A stretch of 61,329 nt of DNA from CAYSPU01 sp964432995. GTDB taxonomy: Bacteria > Verrucomicrobiota > Verrucomicrobiia > Limisphaerales > JAHDYP01. The notes under the pieces were generated by a model. It searched no databases. It saw nothing but the letters and a program-made list of their open reading frames with translations, and was not told the DNA's origin. The stretch is taken from NCBI GenBank assembly GCA_964432995.1, contig CAYSPU010000002.1:1-61329 (forward strand). Reading direction: 5' to 3'. The translations under genes and the position numbers were made by a program. Positions 8,496 to 15,962 of the stretch are shown in pieces (position 1 is the first letter of the stretch; each line of letters begins with the position of its first letter).

Positions 8496-9479
8496 TCAAT
8501 CTCCCAAACGCAGGCGGAAGTATCGGTGCGAGGCGCTGGCATCCACGAGAACCAGCGATGTCCCGGCAATCACGACCGGGGTGTGGTCGACGCGGGTCCA
8601 GACGGTTGAGTCGGCGCTCTCCGCCCACTCGAGCACATAGTTCGAGAAGTCACCCGGCCACTCGACCGCGATTTTGTGGAGGATTTTCAACTCGGGTTGG
8701 AATCCGGTTGCCGGCCCCTGCCAGGTCCACACCTCGGTCGTGCTCGCCGAGGTCCCATCGGGATTCAGGATTTCGTTGCCCTGGGGGTCCCCGACGTACA
8801 CCTTGTAGGTCGCCATAAACAACTGATCGGGCACTGTGATATCGCTCAGGGCCACAGCATACGTATTATGGTCCATTTGTCCGTCCCATCGCCAGCGGGT
8901 GGAGCTTCCCGCGGTCCCGAAAATGCCGGAATAGGCGTTGAGCGTGGGATCGATGATGACGCTGCCGTCGGCATTGGTGGCGTTGTTGATGGCGTTCACC
9001 CCGAACTTGCCGATCGCCAGGTAGGCCTCGAGTCCCGGCGAACGCGAAACGCAATCGATCCAAATCCCGGCGTCGGAGCCGTAGATGTTCGTGATGAGCG
9101 TCAGAATGAATCGCGCGGGGTCTCCAGCCTTGCGATTGGGGTCATCCCAACCCAGGCGCCGGCTCCACGCCGTGCCATTGAGCATTCCCCAGGGCATGGC
9201 GGGATCGTAGCTGCCGTCCCGGGCGACGGTGAGGACCGGGTAGATGTTGGCGCCCATCTTTTCCGCCTGGTCCACGACATCGAGCTTGAGGGCGGTGGTG
9301 TCGAAGTTGACGTTGAGCATCGTCATCGGATGCCAGGTCGGCGGGTTCGCGTAGGATTGCGCGGAGCCGATCGTGGTTCCCCACCCCACCGCCAGGGCGG
9401 ACAGAATCAAAAACGATTTGAGACAAGTACTGAGGCGCAAGACTGTCATCGAGACTATTCGTGATGTTTTCATGGACAT
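8496..9479 (-). CDS. Exported protein of the same three-gene family (first copy)
   Basis: Function not recognised. About 327 residues with a long signal peptide ending near TIGSAQ. It has an insertion relative to the middle paralogue between 'GLEAYLAIGKF' and 'AYSGIFGTAGS', otherwise the same block order. The conserved HNTYAV block sits in RWDGQMDHNTYAV, again keeping M-x-H. Two start codons fit, ATG at 9479 and ATG at 9473. The first is used because GAGAAGAG lies upstream at an acceptable distance. The family lies downstream of the copper-pump genes on the same strand, so an envelope metal role is plausible, but that is inference from context. Confidence 0.74.
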   Translation of the reverse strand: MSMKTSRIVSMTVLRLSTCLKSFLILSALAVGWGTTIGSAQSYANPPTWHPMTMLNVNFDTTALKLDVVDQAEKMGANIYPVLTVARDGSYDPAMPWGMLNGTAWSRRLGWDDPNRKAGDPARFILTLITNIYGSDAGIWIDCVSRSPGLEAYLAIGKFGVNAINNATNADGSVIIDPTLNAYSGIFGTAGSSTRWRWDGQMDHNTYAVALSDITVPDQLFMATYKVYVGDPQGNEILNPDGTSASTTEVWTWQGPATGFQPELKILHKIAVEWPGDFSNYVLEWAESADSTVWTRVDHTPVVIAGTSLVLVDASASHRYFRLRLGD

Positions 9480-9690
9480 TCGGGTGACACTGCTCTTCTC
9501 GGCCGGCCATCGGCGTTTGGTCAACGGGTGACCAACCGCTGGGACTCGGCCAATCCAGGGATCAATCGCTTTCAGGCGCGGCAAACTGTCCGGGTTTGTC
9601 GCCAGCCGGCGGCAGGGGTGGGAAGCAGCTCGGCGTTGCAGCTCGTCCGCGACGCACCGATTCGGACAGTCGATGGTCGCCGAGTCCTGG

Positions 9691-10122
9691 CTACGACGCA
9701 GCTGCCGATTGCCGGGGAGGCGGCTTGGGGGGAGTGTCGATGAAGTCCGCGCGCCAGCCGGGCACGAACGGAACGGCCAGGGTGGGCGCCGGAGTTCGAG
9801 GCAGGAGGAGTGTCTGACGCGAGTCGCAGAGCAGATCGGGCATCTCGGAGGTTCTGAGCCAGGCCTGTTTCTTGTTCTGCTGCTGCTCTTGCTGCCGCCC
9901 CTGCTGGATGGCGAGGCACATTTCGCAGGGATGTTCGCCATCGAAGGTCTTGGCGAGGGCGCCGTCCAGCGAGTCTTCCTGGGCGTATTGGACGATCATT
10001 TGCACCCAGGCGACGGACTGAAGCGCCACCCAGTGACCGCCCAGCATGGCGAGAACCGCCAGCAGACAGGCGGCTGTGCCCGCCGTCGTAAAGAACTGGC
10101 TGTTGACCAGGCGTTGGTTCAT
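9691..10122 (-). CDS. Small membrane protein with HPCEMC motif
   Basis: No family name recognised. 143 residues: an N-terminal membrane segment (about 11-35, 'TAACLLAVLAMLGGHWVALQ'), then a polar region with EHPCEMCLAIQQGR, followed by a glutamine-rich stretch and a proline-rich tail. The H-P-C-x-x-C arrangement next to a membrane anchor is typical of small thiol or metal sites. With a CusA pump just upstream and paralogous exported proteins downstream, a metal-handling role is possible but unproven. The ATG at 10122 is used; an in-frame GTG at 10143 would add seven residues. A dyad at 10231-10250 may regulate it. Confidence 0.66.
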   Translation of the reverse strand: MNQRLVNSQFFTTAGTAACLLAVLAMLGGHWVALQSVAWVQMIVQYAQEDSLDGALAKTFDGEHPCEMCLAIQQGRQQEQQQNKKQAWLRTSEMPDLLCDSRQTLLLPRTPAPTLAVPFVPGWRADFIDTPPKPPPRQSAAAS

Positions 10123-10230
10123 TAAGTCTTGGGCTTCGCGCACACAGGATGACTGATAGAATCCGGCGAATCCGGAGTATACCTACCACATCCACCTCGC
10201 GGCACGCCATCGGCGGTGGGCCGTTTGTGG

Positions 10231-10250
10231 CGTAGGGGTTACTCCTATCC
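10231..10250. promoter_or_regulatory. Operator-like dyad upstream of the small membrane protein gene
   Basis: The dyad CGTAGGGGTTACTCCTATCC has arms TAGG/CCTA. It is about 110-130 bp upstream of the start at 10122. Aligned to the reverse complement of 28781-28800 it matches at 14 of 20 positions with no gaps. The second copy sits at a similar distance (about 100-120 bp) upstream of the giant oxidase gene. This suggests a shared regulator binding site at the heads of the two transcription units. Confidence 0.4.
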
Positions 10251-10301
10251 TTGCCATCGCAGCATGGATTTGTGGCCAGGGAACGCGAGCCACAGAACCT
10301 A

Positions 10302-10575
10302 AGTGGTCTGTTTCACAATTGCGGCCACGTATGTCACGAGCGCCGGGGTCGGCCGGCGAGGCGCGCCGAGGGAGCATAGCCGCCCGAGCTCTGTGACCGA
10401 GGCGCAACAACGCCAGCCGACCTCGCCGCCGTGACCCGGAGGGCTGGGGTGCTTTGCCCGGCGGGCGTCGTTGCTCGCTCCTTACAGACCGCTGCGGGTA
10501 TGCTCGTCGCTCGCGCCTCGCCCGCCGGGCAAATCGCCTCCAGCATACGTTGCTGCAATTGTGAAACAGACCACT
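10302..10575. mobile_element. MITE-like element, 274 bp, with 32-bp terminal inverted repeats
   Basis: The left end 10302-10333 (AGTGGTCTGTTTCACAATTG...) and the reverse complement of 10544-10575 match at 30 of 32 bases. The interior codes for nothing convincing. It contains a perfect 15-bp inverted repeat, TTTGCCCGGCGGGCG at 10453-10467 against 10519-10533. Small size, long terminal repeats and lack of a transposase fit a non-autonomous miniature element. A target-site duplication is not clear. The right terminal repeat overlaps the cusA stop codon. The rest of the gap (10123-10301) holds the dyad above and nothing else recognisable. Confidence 0.75.
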
Positions 10576-13500
10576 AAGTGCGCGGGGGCGTCCGGGCCGG
10601 TTGGGGCGGGAGTCGAGTCAGGTGGCGCACTTCGGAGTGCCATTTCCAGATCTGGTAGATGCCCGGATAGACGAGCAGCTCGAGGAAGAAGGAGGTGAAG
10701 ATCCCGCCGATCATGGGGGCGGCAATCCGCTTCATGACATCCGAGCCTGTGCCGAGAGACCACATAATGGGGACCAGGCCGAGGAAGGTGGTTGCCACGG
10801 TCATGAACTTGGGCCGGAGCCGCTGTACGGCGCCATAGCGGATGGCGGCTTGCAGGTCGGCGAGGTGCTTCAGTCGTCCCTCTTTCTTGGCCTGTTCATA
10901 CGCGAGATCGAGGTATACGAGCATGAAGACGCCGGTCTCGGCGTCGACTCCCAGCAGGGCGATCAGGCCGACCCAGACGCCGACGCTCATGTTGTAGCCC
11001 AGGAAGTGGAGGAACCAGACCGCGCCGACGGCGGAGAACGGGACGGCGAGAAGCACGATGAGGGTTTTGACGCTGGACCGGGTATTGAGGTACAGGAGCA
11101 GGACGATGAGGCAGAGGGTGATGGGGACCACGATTTGCAGGCGTTCCTTGGCCCGCTGCATCGCCTCGTACTGGCCGCTCCAGAGGTACGCGTAACCCGC
11201 CGGCACAGTCACTTCCTCGCGCAACACTCGGCTGGCCTCCCGGACATACCCTTCGAGATCGCGCGTGCCGACGTCGACGTAGACATAGCCGGTGAGCAAT
11301 CCCTCCTCGTTGCGGATCATCGCCGGACCGGTGGTCTGGCGGACCTGAGCCAGGTCGCCGAGCGGGATATGGGTCTGGCCGTCCGCAGTGGACACGAGAA
11401 TCCGCCGAATCGAGTCGAGATCGGAACGGAAATCGCGCAGGTACCGAACATTGATCGGGTACCGTTCCTGCCCGAGGATGAGGGTCGACACGTTGTCGCC
11501 GCCCATGGAGTTCTCGACGGCGGATTGGGCCTGGGCGATCGTGAGGCCGTAGCGGTTGAGTTTCTCGCGTTCCCACTCGACATCGAGGTAGAAGCCGCTG
11601 CCGGTGCGCTCGGCAAAGACGCTGCGCGTGCCCGGAACCGCGGCGAGGGCGCGCTCGATCCGCGTGCCGATGTCTTCGATGACTTGAAGGTCGGCGCCGG
11701 AGACCTTGAGGCCGAGCGGAGTGCGGATGCCGGTGCTGAGCATCTCGATGCGGCCTTTGATGGGCATGGTCCATCCGTTGGCCAGGCCCGGGATTTGAAG
11801 GGCCGTGTTCATCTGATCGACCAGCGCCTCGGGCGAGAGGTGGTCGGGTGTGACGTGACGCAGCACGCTCTTGAGCCATTCGGGCGCCCACCCGGAATAC
11901 CAGGTGTCCACGCGGCGCCACTGGGTCTTCGGTTTCAGAGTGATGACGGTTTCGATCATCGACAGCGGAGCCGGGTCGGTCGGGGTCTCGGCGCGCCCGG
12001 CCTTGCCCAGCACCCGGTCCACTTCGGGGAACTGTCGGATGATGCGATCAGTGACCTGGAGGAGACGCTGGGCTTCGGCGATCGAGATCCCGGGCATGGT
12101 CGACGGCATGTAGAGCACCGAGCCTTCATCGAGCGGCGGCATGAATTCGGAGCCCAGCTTCAGGAAGACCGGGACCGTGCCCAGCACGAGCAAGCCGGCG
12201 GCCCCGATCACCAGCCACTTTCGGCGCAGCGCCCAAGTCAAAACCGGGTCGTAGAGCCGGATCAGGACGCGGCTGATCGGATGGCGGGTCTCGGATCGAA
12301 TGCGGCCCACGAAAGCGGCGTTGGTCATCCGGGACAGCCAAGCGGGCCCCCAGCGAATGGGGTTGAGGCGGGTGAAGGTCATTCGCAGCGCCGGATCGAG
12401 AGTGATCGTCAGGAACGCCGCGACGGCAATGGCCAGGGTCTTGGTGTAGGCCAGCGGCTGGAACAGGCGCCCTTCCTGCCCGCTCAGGGTGAGGACGGGC
12501 AGGAACGACACGGCGATGACCAGCAGGGCAAAGAAGCTCGGACTGGCCACCTGTTGAATGGCCTCGATCACGACGTCCTGGTGCCGGCGGGGACGTCCGG
12601 CGAGCTCCCATTGTTCGAGCGCTTTGTGGACCTGCTCGACGACGACGATCGAGGCATCGACCAGGGCGCCGATGGCGATAGCGATGCCCCCGAGCGACAT
12701 GATGTTGGCGGTGACCCCCATCGCCCGGAACGGGGTGAACGAGATCAGGACGGCGATCGGGATGGTGATCGCCGGAATGATGGCGCTGGGCGGGTGCCAC
12801 AGGAAGATCATCACCACCATCATCACGGTCAGAATCACCTCGATGAGGGTCGATTTCAGATTGGCGATGGCGCGAAGGATGAGATCGGACCGGTCGTAGA
12901 CGGGCACCACCTTAACTCCAGGCGGAAACCCGACCTCGATCTCGGCCAACCGTGCTTTCACCCGGCGAATGACATCGAGGGCATTCTGGCCCTGGCGCAT
13001 GACAACGATGCCGGAGACGACGTCGCCCTCGCCATCGAGGTCGCAAATCCCGCGGCGCAGGTCGGGGCCGAGGGTGACCTCGCCCAGATCGCGGATGCGG
13101 ATGGGCGTGCCCTTCTGGGTGTCGACGGCGATCTGTTCGATGTCCGCAATCGACCGGGCGAACCCGCGGCCGCGCACCATGTATTCGGTGGACCCGAACT
13201 CGACCAGGCGCCCCCCCGATTCGGCATTGCCGTCACGCACGGCCTCGACCACGCGCTGGATCGGAATGCCAAACGCCCGCGCCCGGTTGGGATCGACGTT
13301 GACTTGGTACTGCTTGCCGAACCCGCCGACTGCAGCCACCTCGGCCACCCCGGGAACCGACTTGAGATGGTAGCGCAGGTACCAGTCCTGGTAGGACCGG
13401 AGGTCCGCCAGGCTGTTCGTGCCCGACTCGTCCACCAGGGCGTATTGGAACACCCAGCCCAGCGCCGTGGCGTCGGGTCCCATCTCGGTCCGAACCCCTT

Positions 13501-13864
13501 CCGGCAACTGGGCCAGGACCGGAGAAAGGTATTCCTGGATCCGGGAACGCGCCCAGTAGATGTCCGTGCCTTCGTCGAAGATCACGTGCACGTAGGAATA
13601 GCCGAAGTCAGAAAAGCCGCGCACGGAAACGACGCCCGGGGCGCCCAGCATCGCGGACACGATCGGGTAGGTCACCTGGGCTTCGATCAGGTCCGGGCTG
13701 CGGTCCCAGCGCGAATAGACGATGACCTGCGTGTCGCTAAGGTCCGGGATGGCATCCAGATCCAGGTGGTGCATCGACCACCAGCCGGCCAGGCACAGTG
13801 CCGCCACCACCGAAAACACCATCATCCGGTTGCGAACGGAGAAATCAACAATGCGGTTAATCAC
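10574..13864 (-). CDS. cusA: Copper/silver efflux RND transporter, CusA type
   Basis: Inner-membrane pump of the heavy-metal RND family, expected to move Cu(I) or Ag(I) from periplasm or cytoplasm to the outside using the proton gradient. 1,096 residues, near the family length. The transmembrane signature GGIAIAIGALVDASIVVVEQ is of the monovalent-cation (CusA) type. The three methionines that bind copper in E. coli CusA (M573, M623, M672) have counterparts in the YMPST, LSMIET and IEMLSTG blocks. The start is a GTG at 13864 that overlaps the adaptor's TGA stop (GTGA), so pump and adaptor are translationally coupled. The TAG stop (10576-10574) lies at the edge of the MITE-like element, so the C-terminus (...ARTPPRT) may have been altered by insertion. 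No CusC/TolC-type outer-membrane partner is in the window. Confidence 0.95.
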   Translation of the reverse strand: MINRIVDFSVRNRMMVFSVVAALCLAGWWSMHHLDLDAIPDLSDTQVIVYSRWDRSPDLIEAQVTYPIVSAMLGAPGVVSVRGFSDFGYSYVHVIFDEGTDIYWARSRIQEYLSPVLAQLPEGVRTEMGPDATALGWVFQYALVDESGTNSLADLRSYQDWYLRYHLKSVPGVAEVAAVGGFGKQYQVNVDPNRARAFGIPIQRVVEAVRDGNAESGGRLVEFGSTEYMVRGRGFARSIADIEQIAVDTQKGTPIRIRDLGEVTLGPDLRRGICDLDGEGDVVSGIVVMRQGQNALDVIRRVKARLAEIEVGFPPGVKVVPVYDRSDLILRAIANLKSTLIEVILTVMMVVMIFLWHPPSAIIPAITIPIAVLISFTPFRAMGVTANIMSLGGIAIAIGALVDASIVVVEQVHKALEQWELAGRPRRHQDVVIEAIQQVASPSFFALLVIAVSFLPVLTLSGQEGRLFQPLAYTKTLAIAVAAFLTITLDPALRMTFTRLNPIRWGPAWLSRMTNAAFVGRIRSETRHPISRVLIRLYDPVLTWALRRKWLVIGAAGLLVLGTVPVFLKLGSEFMPPLDEGSVLYMPSTMPGISIAEAQRLLQVTDRIIRQFPEVDRVLGKAGRAETPTDPAPLSMIETVITLKPKTQWRRVDTWYSGWAPEWLKSVLRHVTPDHLSPEALVDQMNTALQIPGLANGWTMPIKGRIEMLSTGIRTPLGLKVSGADLQVIEDIGTRIERALAAVPGTRSVFAERTGSGFYLDVEWEREKLNRYGLTIAQAQSAVENSMGGDNVSTLILGQERYPINVRYLRDFRSDLDSIRRILVSTADGQTHIPLGDLAQVRQTTGPAMIRNEEGLLTGYVYVDVGTRDLEGYVREASRVLREEVTVPAGYAYLWSGQYEAMQRAKERLQIVVPITLCLIVLLLYLNTRSSVKTLIVLLAVPFSAVGAVWFLHFLGYNMSVGVWVGLIALLGVDAETGVFMLVYLDLAYEQAKKEGRLKHLADLQAAIRYGAVQRLRPKFMTVATTFLGLVPIMWSLGTGSDVMKRIAAPMIGGIFTSFFLELLVYPGIYQIWKWHSEVRHLTRLPPQPARTPPRT

Positions 13865-15823
13865 ATGTCGCCGGGGTGTTCCACTGCCCCACCGAGCCGG
13901 GGACGTGGGTTAGCCTCGAACCTCCGTTTGCACGAGTCAGCGCAGAAGAAGTAGACCTTGCCCGCGTNNNNNNNNNNNNNNNNNNNNNNNNNNNNNNNNN
14001 NNNNNNNNNNNNNNNNNNNNNNNNNNNNNNNNNNNNNNNNNNNNNNNNNNNNNNNNNNNNNNNNNNNGCACCAACACGCGGCCGGCTGCACGCGCCTCGT
14101 GCTCGTCGACAGTCATCCCGCAAACCGGGTCGATGGCGACGGACTTGGGCCCTGCCGCGGCAGGCGCACCGGCCAGCACGGGAGCCGCGCGGGCCTCGAT
14201 GAACTTGCCCGGGTTAGCCTCGAACCTCCGTTTGCACGAGTCGGCGCAGAAGAAGTAAGCCTTGCCCGCGTGCACCAACACGCGGCCGGCTGCACGCGCC
14301 TCGTGCTCGTCGACAGTCATCCCGCAGACCGGGTCGATGGCGGCGGACTTGGGCCCCGCCGCGGCAGGCGCGCCGGCCAGCACGGGAGCCGCGCGGGTCT
14401 CGATGAACTTGCCCGGGTTAGCCTCGAACTTCTGTCTGCACGAGTCGGCGCAGAAGAAGTAAGCCTTGCCCGCATGCTCCGAGACGCGGCCGGCGACACG
14501 GGCATTTTCCTCGTCCACAGTCATCCCGCAGACCGGGTCGACGGCGGGCGCGCTATGCATGCCGGCGGCAGCCAGCCTCATCTGGCTCTCGGAATCGAGG
14601 AGGAAATTGCCGGAGATCACCAACCGGTCGCCCACGGTCAGCCCTTCGCGCACCTCGACCTGATCCCCGAGCTGCAGTCCTGTGACCAAGGGGCGGGGCT
14701 CGAATATGCCTGCACCGCGTTCGACAAAGACCTGGCGCTGGCGGCCGCTTTGGACAATGGCGTCGGCGGGGATGACGATCGCGTCCGACAAACGCACCGG
14801 GAGTTCGAGGTCGACAAACATCTCCGGCTGGAGCACGAAATCGGGGTTGGCGAGTTCGACCCGGAGCTTGAGGGTGCGGGAGACGGGATCGAACTGCGGC
14901 AGGTTCTCGCTGATTCGCCCGGAGAAAACCTGGTTTTGGCGAGGGAGGCAGACCCGCACGTCGAGGCCGGGCTTGACCAGTTGCGCTTCGTTCTCGAACA
15001 CGTCGGCGAGAATCCACACGCGGCTCAGGTCAGCGATCCGGAACAAGTCGGTGCCGCGGGTGAAGCGCTGGCCTTCGGAGATGTTCCGCTCGACCACGAA
15101 CCCGTCGGCTGGAGCCGTGATATCGAGGTTCCGGGACACGGTCCGGGTCCGCAACAAGTCGTCGATCTGCTTCTGCCCCATGCCGAGGCCGCGAAGGGTC
15201 TCGATGTACAACTGGACTGCGAGGTCGTAAGAGAAAATCCGGTTCGTCGCCCCGGGAAGGACAGTGACGTAATCCGCGGCGCGGCCGCGGTCTTTCGAGG
15301 TGAGGGCGTAAAGGAGCGACTGGGCGGTTGTGAACAGCTCCGGCCCGTAGCAGGTGGCCAGCAGTTCGTTCTGTTTCACGCGGCTGCCGGCCGTGAACGG
15401 CAGCGCCTTCGTGATCCAGCCGTCCACCGCTGCCGTCACCCGGTAGGACCGGGTCTCGTCGAGCGCCACCCTGCCCAGCAAGCGCAGCGTGTGCTCGAGC
15501 GACCTGCGCTCGACCGGGGCCACGCGGACACCGATAAGTTGCTGCTTGTGCGGGCTGACCTTGACCGTGCCGGGCATCTGCGGCTGGCCGGCGACCGAGG
15601 AGGAGCCGTCGAGCTCGTCGGCATACACCGGTTCCATTTTCATGCCGCAGGGCGCCAGCCCCGGCTTGTCCGAGGTGTGGGCCGGGTTCATCGGGTCCAC
15701 GTAATGCAGAATCCGGCGTCCGTCGCCGGGATTGACGGTCCGCTGCTGCCCGCGGTACGCCCCCAGCAGGAAGGCTCCCACCACCAGCACCGCCACCACC
15801 GCACTGTAGCGCAACATGTTCAT
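13861..15823 (-). CDS. cusB: CusB-like periplasmic adaptor with C-terminal tandem YHS domains (interrupted by assembly gap)
   Basis: Membrane-fusion adaptor for the adjacent CusA pump. In order: an N-terminal membrane anchor (about 5-24); a heavy-metal-binding segment (about 39-67, VDPMNPAHTSDKPG...PCGMKMEP); a hairpin/barrel adaptor core (about 80-415); then YHS domains starting near residues 429, 497 and 565. Each YHS has DPVCGMTVDE and YFFCADSC(R/K). A 100-N gap interrupts the third YHS and breaks the frame artificially. With the Ns removed the gene is 1,863 bp, exactly in frame, and ends ..GGAVEHPGDM with its TGA overlapping the cusA start. YHS domains are known to occur in metal-handling proteins, and several near-identical copies on one adaptor are unusual. 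ATG 15823 is used; 15817 is also possible. Confidence 0.9.
13907..14540. repeat. Tandem 204-bp repeats encoding YHS domains
   Basis: The anchor GGGTTAGCCTCGAAC(C/T)T occurs at 13907, 14211 and 14415. The last two are 204 bp apart and the first two are 304 bp apart, which is 204 plus the 100 N. Each unit encodes 68 residues: one YHS domain plus an Ala/Pro-rich linker (RAAPVLAGAPAAAGPK). The copies are nearly identical in DNA, suggesting recent expansion, and this is the likely cause of the assembly break. Confidence 0.9.
13968..14067. other. Assembly gap (100 N)
   Basis: Exactly 100 N, the usual placeholder for a gap of unknown size, inside the 204-bp tandem repeat that encodes the YHS domains. 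The bases on the left (...cttgcccgcgt) and right (gcaccaacacg...) are contiguous in the neighbouring repeat copy. The missing sequence is therefore either nothing or a whole number of 204-bp units. Confidence 0.97.
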
Positions 15824-15962
15824 AAAATCGCTTGGGTTCGTCGGGATATCGGATGCGGCGCGTTCAACCGGAAACATGCGCCCGCACGCCTAATGTTGTC
15901 CAGCCCAGGAACCACCTCGCCGGGGGATTGACATGACCTTTGCTGCGAGCCGCACATCATAG

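Noticed and set aside
10302..10575. CRISPR-like or attachment-site explanation for the repeat pair
   Set aside because: The two repeats are inverted, not direct, with no spacer array and no integrase nearby; a MITE-like element fits better.
10601..13954. 1,117-codon plus-strand frame opposite cusA
   Set aside because: Antisense shadow: Asp/Glu/Arg/Gly-rich, no motifs, while the minus strand encodes a complete CusA.
13937..15877. Frameshifted pseudogene reading of the adaptor
   Set aside because: The apparent shift comes only from the 100 N; without them the gene is exactly in frame and overlaps cusA normally.
13958..15931. Plus-strand frame across the gap and adaptor gene
   Set aside because: It depends on reading through the 100 N in an arbitrary frame and has no domain; the minus-strand adaptor is real.
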